64,000 nucleotides of DNA from Simplicispira psychrophila DSM 11588 (lineage in GTDB: Bacteria; Pseudomonadota; Gammaproteobacteria; Burkholderiales; Burkholderiaceae_C), in contig NZ_JHYS01000012.1 in the NCBI RefSeq assembly GCF_000688255.1, forward strand, positions 1 through 64,000, given 5' to 3'. The translations under genes were made by a program, and so were the position numbers. The notes under the pieces are model-generated. The model was given only the letters and a program-made list of their open reading frames with translations. It was not told the DNA's origin and did no database searches. Of the stretch, positions 28,155 through 36,156 are shown piece by piece (position 1 is the first letter of the stretch; each line of letters starts with the position of its first letter).

Positions 28155-28786
28155 GGCTTGTCGCTGCCCAGCTTGTTGCTGGGTCGCAGCGCCGGGCCGG
28201 GCGCCCCGGGCACAGGGGTGGCACCAGCGGCAGTTTCTTTGGGTGCCAGCACGGCGCGCACACGCGAACCCGGCGTGGCGGCCGCGTTGGGCGCCGTCTT
28301 TTGGCCATCCACGGTGAAGACGTCGGTCAGGTTGTAATAAACAATGGTGGCGCCGGAAATTTCGTCATTCAAGGTGCTGCCACGGTAACGTCGCAACTCG
28401 GCGCGGCGCAGAAAGCGCACGGTATCGGCGCGGCCGTTGTATTCAATCAACTCGCCTTCACCCTCGATAAATTCATCGGGCGCACCCGGTGCGGTGTCAC
28501 GCTGCTGGCGAAAAAAGGCGCGCTTGCCGGCGTCGGCAGTGACCGTGCCTGACTGGTAGCCGTCGGCACCCTGGTGCACCTCCAGGCGTGCGCCGCGCAA
28601 CACGATAGAGCCTTTGGTCATGACGACGTGGCCGGTGAAAACGCTGGTTTGCTGCAGGTCGTCATGGCGCAACGCATCGGCTTCAATATTCATCGGCTTG
28701 TTGCGGTCGGCTTTTTCAGCATGCACCAACCCCAGAGGGGCGCAGGCCAGACAGGCTAGAAGGGGGAGCGTAAGGAGGCGTTTCAT
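28151..28786 (-). CDS. lptA: Lipopolysaccharide transport periplasmic protein LptA
   Basis: A 211-residue exported protein that bridges LptC and LptD to carry LPS across the periplasm. The signal peptide is MKRLLTLPLLACLACAPLGL ending at VHA. The OstA/LptA domain shows MNIEADALRHDDLQQTSVFT and GHVVMTKGSIVLRGARLEV. The C-terminal 40 residues are Pro/Ala-rich and variable. The ATG at 28786 follows AAGGAGG. lptC, normally just upstream, is missing here; the next gene upstream is dsbA behind a terminator. Confidence 0.92.
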   Translation of the reverse strand: MKRLLTLPLLACLACAPLGLVHAEKADRNKPMNIEADALRHDDLQQTSVFTGHVVMTKGSIVLRGARLEVHQGADGYQSGTVTADAGKRAFFRQQRDTAPGAPDEFIEGEGELIEYNGRADTVRFLRRAELRRYRGSTLNDEISGATIVYYNLTDVFTVDGQKTAPNAAATPGSRVRAVLAPKETAAGATPVPGAPGPALRPSNKLGSDKP

Positions 28787-28834
28787 AAGGGCACGATTCT
28801 TGCAATCATTGTAGCCACGCTGCTGCGCCAGGCA

Positions 28835-28859
28835 TAAAAAAACCCGCATGGGCGGGCTT
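28835..28859 (-). terminator. Rho-independent terminator of dsbA
   Basis: Minus strand AAGCCCGCCCATGCGGGTTTTTTT: stem CCCGC/GCGGG with a small loop and a T7 tract. It separates dsbA from lptA. Confidence 0.85.
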
Positions 28860-28908
28860 GAATGGGTGACAAGCTGTCTGCACCGTGCGGGTGCAGACAA
28901 GTACCGGG

Positions 28909-29556
28909 TCAGGCCTTGGCGCTGATGCCGATCAGGTGATTCACCACGGCCAACACGCCGGGCATGCTGCCGGCCATGGTGCCGTCGGTGTAATAGCGCC
29001 CGGCCACGCCCATGGAGGGCACGCCTTCGACGCTATAGTCTTGTTGCAGCTGGGTGGCGCGGCGCACCTGATTGGAGACGGTGAAGGAGTTGTAGGTCTC
29101 CTTGAATTTGGCCATGTCCACGCCGGGCTGTTTGGCCATCCAGGCAAAAATCGCCTCTTCCTTGCTCAGGTTCTGGCGCTCGACATGGATGGCGCGGAAC
29201 ACGCGGGCGTGGAGTTCGTCCACTTTGCCCATGCCTTCCAGCGTGTAGTACAGCTTTTGCTGCGGGGCAAAACTGGCGTTGAAGGCCACTGGCACACGGT
29301 GCACGCTGGCGTTTTTGGGCGCCGTTTTCACCCAGTTGGCAAACGTGGGTTCGAACTCGTTGCAGTGCGAACAGTTGTACCAAAAAAATTCGATGACCTC
29401 GACCTGACCGGCGGGGGCGCTGGAGGCGACGGGTTTGGCCAGCTTGGCGTAGTCTTTGCCCTCTTTGAAGGCTCCAGACTGGGCCAATGCGGGCAGCGAC
29501 AGGGCCGATGCGGCGAGCGCAGAGGCGGCAGACAAAGAAAAATCACGACGCTTCAT
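28909..29556 (-). CDS. dsbA: Thiol:disulfide interchange protein DsbA-type
   Basis: A 215-residue periplasmic thioredoxin-fold oxidase that introduces disulfide bonds. A signal peptide (MKRRDFSLSAASALAASALS) ends near ALAQ. The active site is FFWYNCSHCNEFEP, so the CxxC is CSHC. The cis-proline loop is VEGVPSMGV. The helical insertion lies between. The double-Arg start (MKRRDFSLS) looks like a Tat motif, which would be unusual for DsbA and may only be a coincidence. It is probably transcribed with the SPOR gene upstream and ended by the terminator at 28835. Confidence 0.92.
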   Translation of the reverse strand: MKRRDFSLSAASALAASALSLPALAQSGAFKEGKDYAKLAKPVASSAPAGQVEVIEFFWYNCSHCNEFEPTFANWVKTAPKNASVHRVPVAFNASFAPQQKLYYTLEGMGKVDELHARVFRAIHVERQNLSKEEAIFAWMAKQPGVDMAKFKETYNSFTVSNQVRRATQLQQDYSVEGVPSMGVAGRYYTDGTMAGSMPGVLAVVNHLIGISAKA

Positions 29557-29611
29557 TCAAACATTCTCCTTATTTGGTTTGCGGGGTGTGAGCACGCAGA
29601 CGCTGCAAAGT

Positions 29612-30322
29612 TCAGCGCTGCACGCGCACCAAGTTCGATTCGACCTTCGCACTATCGAGTTTTTCCCGGATCTGATCGGCATCCACGCGCTTGTCAAAGG
29701 GACCTACGCGGACGCGAAACACGGTGCGGCCATTTTGTTCGCGCTCGCTGACGCGCGCTTCCCAGCCCAGCATGGCCAGTTTGGCGCGCTGGGCATCGGC
29801 ATCGCTCTGGGTGCGAAAGGCACCGGCCTGCACAAAATAACTAAATGGATCCGTGCCATCGGTCGCTGCGCCAGCCTTGGTCTTGACCAGATCGCCCAAC
29901 GGATCAGCCGACGAGGCACGGGGAGTGTCCTTACCGCCCTTAACTTCCTTAACCTCCTTGGACTCCTTGGACTCCTTGGACTCCTTGGCGGCTTTGGCAT
30001 CCTTGGCGGCGACCGGCACTGCCGGCACGGCGGCGGCGTCTGGTGCCGCATCGGGCGCAGCAGCTTCTGCACTGACCACACCGGTGGCGACAGGCACGTT
30101 GGGACGCGCCGGATTTTTGCCATACAACGGTGAATTAGGGTCCCAGTTCTTGTTTTTCTCGGTTTCGGCGGCGTCCTGATCGATGCCGCGCAGGCCGGCC
30201 TTGTTCAAGAACGGCACCGGCACTTTGCTGACATAGACGGCCACACCGAACGCGGCCCCCAGGCCCACCACCAAGCCCAGAATAAAGCCCAGAATGGTTC
30301 CGCCCTGCTGCTGTTTTTTCAT
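29612..30322 (-). CDS. SPOR-domain membrane protein (FtsN-like)
   Basis: A 236-residue protein: a short cytoplasmic start (MKKQQQGGTILGFILGLVVG), one membrane helix, a Pro/Ala/Lys-rich periplasmic linker and a C-terminal SPOR domain (YFVQAGAFRTQSDADAQRAK; VRVGPFDKRVDADQIREKL). SPOR domains bind denuded peptidoglycan at the septum. The linker includes KESKESKESKE, encoded by a 9-base tandem repeat. It lies directly downstream of argS (13 bases), the usual order in Burkholderiales. Confidence 0.9.
   Translation of the reverse strand: MKKQQQGGTILGFILGLVVGLGAAFGVAVYVSKVPVPFLNKAGLRGIDQDAAETEKNKNWDPNSPLYGKNPARPNVPVATGVVSAEAAAPDAAPDAAAVPAVPVAAKDAKAAKESKESKESKEVKEVKGGKDTPRASSADPLGDLVKTKAGAATDGTDPFSYFVQAGAFRTQSDADAQRAKLAMLGWEARVSEREQNGRTVFRVRVGPFDKRVDADQIREKLDSAKVESNLVRVQR
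29951..29989. repeat. 9-bp tandem repeat GGACTCCTT (3-4 copies)
   Basis: Near-identical consecutive copies within the SPOR protein linker, encoding (K-E-S) units. Such tracts can change length by slippage in multiples of three residues. Confidence 0.75.
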
Positions 30323-30335
30323 AAATTCGATCCTG

Positions 30336-32033
30336 TCACATTCTGCGCGGGGCAGACACGCCCAGCACCGCGAGGCCATTGTGCAGCACCTGTGCGGTGG
30401 CCGCGACCAGTGCCAAGCGGGCATTTTTCACCGCCTCGTCATCCACCAAAATACGCTCGGCGTCGTAGTAGCTGTGGTAGCTGGCGGCCAGGTCACGCAG
30501 GTAGAAGGTGACGTCGTGCGGTGCCTCACCGTCGGCGGCGGCCGTCAGCATCTCCGGGTATTTGACCAGCTGCAGCATCAGCGCCTGGGCCTGCGGACCA
30601 TCCAGCGCGGACAGGTCTACCCCTTGCAGCGTAGCCACATCCCCCCCCCACGCCGCCAGCACCGAGCAGATACGCGCATGGGCGTATTGCACGTAGTACA
30701 CCGGGTTGTCGTTGTTCTGCGCCACCGCCAGATCGACGTCGAAGGTGTATTCGGTATCGGGCTTGCGGGAGAGCAGAAAAAACCGCACCGCGTCCTTGCT
30801 GGTCCACTCGATCAGGTCGCGCAGCGTCACATACGAGCCGGCGCGCTTGCTGATCTTGACTTCTTCGCCGCCCTTGACCACGCGCACCATGGTGTGCAGC
30901 ACGTAATCCGGGTAGCCGAGTGGAATGCCAACATCGGCCGCCTGCAGGCCAGCACGCACGCGGGCAATGGTGCCATGGTGATCGGTACCCTGGATGTTGA
31001 CCACCTTGCTGTAACCACGCTCCCATTTGGCGATGTGATAGGCCACATCCGGCACAAAATAGGTGTAGGTGCCGTCTTGCTTGCGCATGACACGGTCTTT
31101 GTCATCACCGTAGTCGGTGCTGTTGAGCCACAGCGCGCCGTCTTGTTCGTAGGTTTTGCCGTTGGCGATCAGCTTGTTGACGGTGGCCTCGACGCGGCCG
31201 CTGGTGTAAAGGCTCGATTCGAGGTAGTACTCGTCGAATTTCAGGTTAAAGGCCTGCAGGTCCTTGTCCTGCTCGTTGCGCAAATAGGCCACCGCAAACT
31301 GGCGGATCGATTCGACATCCTGCACGTCACCACTGGCAGTGAACGCGCGGTCATCGGCTTTGACGGTTTTCTTCGCCAGAAAATCGTTGGCAATGTCCTG
31401 GATGTAATCGCCGTTGTAGAACGCCTTGCTGGCCGGGTTCTCAGGGTCGGTGGGCCAGCAGTCGTCGCCCGGCTTGAAACCCTTGGCGCGCAGTTGCGTG
31501 CTGTGGGTCAGCGTCTGGATCTGCACACCGGCGTCGTTGTAATAAAACTCGCGGTGCACGCTCCAGCCCTGCGTAGTAAACAGGTTGCACAGCGCGTCAC
31601 CCAGCGCCGCCTGGCGGCCGTGGCCGACGTGCAACGGGCCGGTGGGGTTGGCGGAGACAAATTCGACCAGCACCTTCTCACCGCGCTCGCCCTGGAAACC
31701 AAAGCGTGCGCCACTGGCCAGCACCTCGCGCACCACTTCCTGCTTGGCAGCGGGTTGGAGGCGGATGTTGATGAAGCCGGGGCCGGCAATATCGATATCG
31801 GCGACCCAGCGCTGGCAGGCTGGCGTCGCCAGCAGCGCGCTGCGCAACGTCTCTGCTACCTGGCGCGGATTGAGCTTGAGCGGCTTGGCCAGTTGCATGG
31901 CCGCCGTACAGGCAAAGTCGCCGTGCGCCGCCACTTTGGGTGATTCAAAAGCGGCGCGGGCAGCGCCACCGGGGGCGATTTTTTCCAGTTCGGCGGCTAG
32001 TGCGGCCAGAAGTTCTTGTTTGACAGAAAGCAT
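30336..32033 (-). CDS. argS: Arginyl-tRNA synthetase
   Basis: A 565-residue class I aminoacyl-tRNA synthetase that charges tRNA-Arg. The HIGH-type signature is [20 protein letters not shown]. The N-terminal Add1 domain precedes it, and the C-terminal DALR anticodon-binding domain ends the protein ([13 protein letters not shown] onward). The KMSK equivalent is changed to KISKRAG. Length and domains are normal. It starts at 32033, divergent from the PsiF-like genes and followed by the SPOR gene. Confidence 0.96.
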   Translation of the reverse strand: MLSVKQELLAALAAELEKIAPGGAARAAFESPKVAAHGDFACTAAMQLAKPLKLNPRQVAETLRSALLATPACQRWVADIDIAGPGFINIRLQPAAKQEVVREVLASGARFGFQGERGEKVLVEFVSANPTGPLHVGHGRQAALGDALCNLFTTQGWSVHREFYYNDAGVQIQTLTHSTQLRAKGFKPGDDCWPTDPENPASKAFYNGDYIQDIANDFLAKKTVKADDRAFTASGDVQDVESIRQFAVAYLRNEQDKDLQAFNLKFDEYYLESSLYTSGRVEATVNKLIANGKTYEQDGALWLNSTDYGDDKDRVMRKQDGTYTYFVPDVAYHIAKWERGYSKVVNIQGTDHHGTIARVRAGLQAADVGIPLGYPDYVLHTMVRVVKGGEEVKISKRAGSYVTLRDLIEWTSKDAVRFFLLSRKPDTEYTFDVDLAVAQNNDNPVYYVQYAHARICSVLAAWGGDVATLQGVDLSALDGPQAQALMLQLVKYPEMLTAAADGEAPHDVTFYLRDLAASYHSYYDAERILVDDEAVKNARLALVAATAQVLHNGLAVLGVSAPRRM

Positions 32034-32157
32034 CCAGGGATTTTACGGGGGTGCAGGGCGCTGCGCCGGTGCGTCATCCGCGCGACAATCTGCGGCGTTG
32101 TGTGTAGAGCCATCCCCTCGGGATGATTTTTTGTGTTTTCACTTGCAGGAGTCTTCC

Positions 32158-32445
32158 ATGAAACAGCTTCTCTCCCTGACCGCCCTGGGCCTGGCCCTCT
32201 GCTTGGGCAGCGCCCACGCTGCCGACACCGACGCTGCCGCCCCCACCAAGCAGCAATCCAAAATGGCGACCTGCAATAAAGAAGCGACCGGCATGAAGGG
32301 TGATGAGCGCAAGGGCTTCATGAAAACCTGCCTGAGCAACAAACCGGCCACCCAGCAGGCAAAAATGAAAAGCTGCAACGCCGACGCGACCGGCAAGAAG
32401 GGCGACGAGCGCAAAGCCTTCATGAGCGAATGTCTGAAGAAGTAA
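32158..32445 (+). CDS. PsiF-repeat exported protein
   Basis: A 95-residue protein with a signal peptide (MKQLLSLTALGLALCLGSAH) and two PsiF repeats, each of about 30 residues: MATCNKEATGMKGDERKGFM and MKSCNADATGKKGDERKAFM, both ending in a conserved Cys-Leu. Function of the family is unknown; E. coli psiF is induced by phosphate starvation. The ATG at 32158 follows GCAGGAG. A clear terminator follows at 32465. Confidence 0.9.
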   Translation: MKQLLSLTALGLALCLGSAHAADTDAAAPTKQQSKMATCNKEATGMKGDERKGFMKTCLSNKPATQQAKMKSCNADATGKKGDERKAFMSECLKK

Positions 32446-32464
32446 GTCCAGCTGCCCTCACCTC

Positions 32465-32489
32465 ACCCGCCCGGCCCAGCGGGTTTTTT
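32465..32489 (+). terminator. Rho-independent terminator of the PsiF gene
   Basis: Stem ACCCGC / GCGGGT with an 8-base loop and T6 tract immediately after the psiF-like gene. Confidence 0.85.
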
Positions 32490-32568
32490 GTTGTCTGCAC
32501 GACAGCCGCTGGGGCGCGCGGCCGGTATATTGCGACATCGTAGCGGATGAAGAAGTGCAGGCTTTGTA

Positions 32569-32883
32569 ATGAAACAGATTTTTTTACTGACCACCCTGAG
32601 CCTGGCTTTGGCAGTGGGAGCGGCCCAGGCCCGAACCGTGCCCGCCGCAACCGCACCGCCCCTGGCTGCAGCGGGGGCCCCGGTCAGTCCGGTCGCCATC
32701 GCCTCAACAGCAGTGCCTGCGTTCGCCAGCCAGGCCGCGCCCGCCCAGCGGGCGGCCCCACGCAAAAGCCGCACGCGCGGCAAGGGAGTGCCGGTGCAGC
32801 GGCTCAAGATATGCAACGTCCAGGCCACCGCCGAAAAGGGCGAGGGGCGCACGGCCGCGCTCAGCACCTGCATCAAACAATAA
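32569..32883 (+). CDS. Divergent PsiF-like exported protein
   Basis: A 104-residue protein with a signal peptide (MKQIFLLTTLSLALAVGAAQ), a Pro/Ala-rich linker of about 45 residues and one degenerate PsiF repeat (RLKICNVQATAEKGEGRTAA) ending in STCIKQ. The signal peptide closely parallels that of the preceding gene, so this is probably a tandem duplicate that lost one repeat and gained a linker. Function unknown. Confidence 0.7.
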   Translation: MKQIFLLTTLSLALAVGAAQARTVPAATAPPLAAAGAPVSPVAIASTAVPAFASQAAPAQRAAPRKSRTRGKGVPVQRLKICNVQATAEKGEGRTAALSTCIKQ

Positions 32884-32910
32884 CGGCAGCGCGCCCCCGC
32901 CAGCGCTGGT

Positions 32911-33357
32911 TTACCAGCCGCGCGCCCAGAACACGGCAATCACCGCCACCACCGGCAGGATGTGCGACTGCACCATGATCAGCCGGCGCGCCCGGCGCAC
33001 CTCGGCAGCAGCGGGCAAGGCGCCGCTGACATGCAAGGCGCGGCGCCAGCGCCGAAACGCCAGCGTGGGCGCAATCGACAACAGGACCATCACCACAAAC
33101 AGCGTGATTTTCAGGTGCAGCATCGGCTGCGTCAGATACCAGGACGCACCTTTGATGCCCCAGAAGATGCGTACCAGTCCACTGGCCAGCAGCACCGCCG
33201 CCGTGGTCTGGTAGATCACGTCCAGGCGCACTAGGCGCTCGACGACAGCGGCGTTCATCCACTCGATGCGGCACAGCGCCGCCTGGCTGCTCATGAACGT
33301 CACCAGAGCCAAAATCGCCACCAGGTGGAGGCTGGCCAAAAACGCTTCCAAAGTCAT
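32911..33357 (-). CDS. DUF2214 membrane protein
   Basis: A 148-residue protein with four hydrophobic helices (FLASLHLVAILALVTFMSSQ; VIYQTTAAVLLASGLVRIFW; LKITLFVVMVLLSIAPTLAF; LPVVAVIAVFWARGW). It fits the DUF2214 family, whose function is unknown. The ATG at 33357 overlaps the LysR gene stop as ATGA, so the two are translated together and the regulator may act on a process this protein serves. Confidence 0.82.
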   Translation of the reverse strand: MTLEAFLASLHLVAILALVTFMSSQAALCRIEWMNAAVVERLVRLDVIYQTTAAVLLASGLVRIFWGIKGASWYLTQPMLHLKITLFVVMVLLSIAPTLAFRRWRRALHVSGALPAAAEVRRARRLIMVQSHILPVVAVIAVFWARGW

Positions 33358-34352
33358 TGCATATCCTTGTTGTGATCGAGAGCGCCGGCCTGCAGCGGTA
33401 GCGCAGAGGCCGTGCGGGCATTCCAGAAGCCCGGCAAACTGTAATGGTGCTTGAGGTAATCAATCCACAGCCGCACGCGCAGCGGCAAGTGTTTGGCGTG
33501 TGGAAAGACCACGTACACCCCATTCGGCGGCGCGGCAAATTCGTCCAGCACCGCCACCAATTGACCGGAGGCAATTTCATCTTCCACCTCCCAGATGCTG
33601 CGCCAGGCAATGCCATAACCGGCCAGACACCAGTCGTACAGCACCTGCCCGTCCGAGCAGTCGAGTGGCCCGCCGGGGCGGATATGGACCAGTTCGCCGT
33701 GGGCACCGGTTCCGGTACCGCTCGCCGTCGGCGGCAGGCGAAACGCCCAGCCGCGCGTTTGCGAGGCGTCGCTCGACAGCGCCAGACAGTCGTGCTGCAC
33801 CAGCTCGCCGGGATGCCGCGGCACGCCACGGCGCTGTAGATAGTGCGGCGCGGCGACGCACAGGCGGCGGTTCTCGGCAATGCGCACGCTGACCAGCGAG
33901 GAATCGGGCAAGTCACCGACGCGCACGGCGCAGTCAAAGCCTTCACCGGCCAAATCCACCACGCGGTCGCTCAGATTCAGCGAAATCACCACCTCCGGGT
34001 GCAGGGCGCGAAAACGTGGCACCAGCGGCGCCACGTGGCGCCGGCCAAAACCCGCCGGCGCCGTCAGGCGCAGGTGGCCGCTGGCGCGCATACCGCCGGC
34101 CGACACACTGGCCTCGGCGTTGGCGACGTCGGCCAGCAGCTTCTGGCAGTCCTCCAGAAAGGCGCTACCTTCATGGGTCAGGCTGATGCGCCGCGTGGTG
34201 CGCACCAACAGTTTCACGCCCAGGTGTTCTTCCAGCGCATCCAGCCGCCGCCCCATGATGGCCGGGGCCACGCCTTCGGCGCGCGCCGCCGCCGTCAGGC
34301 TGCCGCGCGTGGCGACCGACACAAAAGATTCAAACGCCTTGAGCTTGTCCAT
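33354..34352 (-). CDS. LysR-family transcriptional regulator
   Basis: A 332-residue regulator. Residues 1-60 form the winged helix-turn-helix (MDKLKAFESFVSVATRGSLT, then LGVKLLVRTTRRISLTHEG). The rest is the periplasmic-binding-like effector domain (GHLRLTAPAGFGRRHVAPLV; DCAVRVGDLPDSSLVSVRIA). Effector and targets are unknown. It is unusually co-transcribed and overlapping with a DUF2214 gene instead of divergent from a target. Confidence 0.9.
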   Translation of the reverse strand: MDKLKAFESFVSVATRGSLTAAARAEGVAPAIMGRRLDALEEHLGVKLLVRTTRRISLTHEGSAFLEDCQKLLADVANAEASVSAGGMRASGHLRLTAPAGFGRRHVAPLVPRFRALHPEVVISLNLSDRVVDLAGEGFDCAVRVGDLPDSSLVSVRIAENRRLCVAAPHYLQRRGVPRHPGELVQHDCLALSSDASQTRGWAFRLPPTASGTGTGAHGELVHIRPGGPLDCSDGQVLYDWCLAGYGIAWRSIWEVEDEIASGQLVAVLDEFAAPPNGVYVVFPHAKHLPLRVRLWIDYLKHHYSLPGFWNARTASALPLQAGALDHNKDMQ

Positions 34353-34432
34353 GGGCGCTGATTATGCGGACGCCGGCATAAGCGCGGGACGGCACGGTCA
34401 TTGCCCCCGTGGGCCGCCGCCACAGCCAGCCA

Positions 34433-34499
34433 TTTACTATTGATTTAATAGCTTATAGCGCTTATCACACAAGCGCCAGAGGCCAATTTAGTCTCTATT
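34433..34499 (+). repeat. Dispersed AGCTAT..AGCGC repeat, copy b
   Basis: ACTATTGATTTAATAGCTTA, TAGCGCTTATC, AAGCGCCAGAGGCCAATTT. It lies in the 290-base gap between the LysR gene and dctA; apart from it and the hairpin at 34573 that gap holds nothing recognisable. Confidence 0.65.
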
Positions 34500-34572
34500 T
34501 CTCACCGACCCATCACCTCTGGCAGCGCAGCGCGCCTCGCCGCCCGGCAACCTCTTGGCGACCCGAAAAGGC

Positions 34573-34610
34573 CAACGGCGGTGCGGGCCGCAAGGCGCGC
34601 ACCGCCGTTG
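34573..34610 (-). terminator. Strong hairpin downstream of dctA
   Basis: Perfect 13-base arms CAACGGCGGTGCG / CGCACCGCCGTTG with a 12-base loop, 30 bases after the dctA stop. The following T tract on the minus strand is short (CCTTTTCGG), so termination efficiency is uncertain. Confidence 0.6.
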
Positions 34611-34640
34611 CGGCAGGCTAGAACCAAGGGCCATGCAGGC

Positions 34641-36005
34641 TCAGGCGGCAAAACGCGCCACGGCACCCACGGGCATCGGGGCGGCGGTCACCGGTGCCGC
34701 CGCCACCAAACCCGGTTGCACATGGCCGTTCAGCGCCGCATTCAAGCGATCGCGATCCAGCGCGTTTTCCCAGCGCGAGACCACCACCGTGGCGACGGCA
34801 TTGCCCATGAAGTTGGTCAGCGAGCGACATTCGCTCATGAAACGGTCCACACCCAAAATCAGCGCCATGCCGGCCACTGGCACTTCAGGCACCACTGCCA
34901 AGGTGGCGGCCAAGGTGATGAAACCGGCACCGGTCACGCCCGCCGCGCCTTTGGAACTGAGCATCGCCACCAGCAGCAGCGTCACTTGTTGGCCCAGCGT
35001 CAGGTCGGTGTTGGTGGCTTGGGCGATAAACAGCGCAGCCAGCGTCATGTAGATATTGGTGCCGTCCAGATTGAACGAGTAGCCGGTGGGAACCACCAAG
35101 CCGACCACCGACTTGCTGCAACCAGCTTTTTCCATTTTTTCCATCAGCGAAGGCAGGGCCGACTCCGATGACGACGTGCCCAGCACCAGCAGCAGTTCGG
35201 CCTTGAGGTAGCGGATCAGCTTGAGCACCGAGAAGCCACACAGGCGGGCGACGATGCCCAAAATCACCACCACAAAAAAGATCGAGGTCAGGTAGAACGA
35301 ACCGACCAGCCAGGCCAGATTCACCAGCGAGCCCAGACCAAACTTGCCGATGGTGAAGGCGATGGCACCAAACGCACCCAAGGGCGCCGCCTTCATCAAG
35401 ATGCTCACCAGCTTGAACACCGGTGCCGTAAGGGATTCGAGAAAGCTCAACACCGGCGCGCCACGGTCACCCACCATGGCCAGGGCCGCGCCAAACAGCA
35501 CCGCCACAAACAGCACTTGCAGAATGTTGTCGCCGACAAACGGGCTCATCAGCGTTTTGGGAATGATGTCCATGGCAAAGCCGACCAGCGTCATCTCGTG
35601 CGACTTGGCGACATACGACTTCACTGCCGTCTGGTCGAGATCGGCGACATTGATGTTCATGCCCGCACCGGGCTGCACCACATTGGCCACGATCAGGCCG
35701 ACCACCAGCGCCAGCGTGGAGAAGAACAGGAAGTACGCCATCGCCTTGCCAAACACCCGGCCCACCGTGCGCAAGTGGGTCATGCCGGCAATGCCGGTGA
35801 CGATGGTCAAGAAAATCACCGGTGCGATGATCATCTTCACCAGCTTGATAAAGGCGTCGCCCAGCGGCTTGAAGCTGGTGGCAAATTCGGGCTGAAAGTG
35901 GCCCAGCAGCACACCCAGCACAATCGCTACCACCACCTGAAAATACAGTTGTCGGTAAAACGGCAACCGTACGTTGTCGGTGGGTTCAGCATGAATGACG
36001 TGCAT
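34641..36005 (-). CDS. dctA: C4-dicarboxylate:cation symporter DctA
   Basis: A 454-residue glutamate-transporter-fold protein that imports succinate, fumarate and malate. The serine-rich re-entrant loop [20 protein letters not shown], the substrate motif [20 protein letters not shown] and [20 protein letters not shown] are all intact. The ATG at 36005 (MHVIHAEP) gives the usual length. It is divergent from a hybrid histidine kinase with a DctB-like sensor, which probably controls it. Confidence 0.95.
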   Translation of the reverse strand: MHVIHAEPTDNVRLPFYRQLYFQVVVAIVLGVLLGHFQPEFATSFKPLGDAFIKLVKMIIAPVIFLTIVTGIAGMTHLRTVGRVFGKAMAYFLFFSTLALVVGLIVANVVQPGAGMNINVADLDQTAVKSYVAKSHEMTLVGFAMDIIPKTLMSPFVGDNILQVLFVAVLFGAALAMVGDRGAPVLSFLESLTAPVFKLVSILMKAAPLGAFGAIAFTIGKFGLGSLVNLAWLVGSFYLTSIFFVVVILGIVARLCGFSVLKLIRYLKAELLLVLGTSSSESALPSLMEKMEKAGCSKSVVGLVVPTGYSFNLDGTNIYMTLAALFIAQATNTDLTLGQQVTLLLVAMLSSKGAAGVTGAGFITLAATLAVVPEVPVAGMALILGVDRFMSECRSLTNFMGNAVATVVVSRWENALDRDRLNAALNGHVQPGLVAAAPVTAAPMPVGAVARFAA

Positions 36006-36156
36006 AAGGTGCTCCAGAAGTGAGGGGGACAGCACCTGCGGGGTGCGTCGAGGGAGCCGTTTGTACCGCCGAACACTTTTTGCGCCGATAACCTATTGGT
36101 ATTAGGCTGTGCCCCTTTCATAGGCGAGCGCCACCGCAAGCCTAGGGTAAACACCT
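36006..36156. promoter_or_regulatory. Divergent dctA / hybrid-kinase promoter region
   Basis: Contains the imperfect inverted repeat CCTATTGGTATTAGG at 36091-36105 and a similar TAGGGTAAACACCTA at 36143-36157. Spaced symmetric elements like these could bind the LuxR-type regulator encoded at 39019 (inference). No clear sigma-54 site was seen for dctA. Confidence 0.35.

Noticed and set aside
29951-29989. Possible CRISPR-like direct repeats
   Set aside because: The units are only 9 bases, contiguous without spacers, and read as KES codons in a real protein. No CRISPR array was seen anywhere in the window.
30294-31943. 549-codon plus-strand frame opposite argS
   Set aside because: Shadow of argS, no family resemblance.
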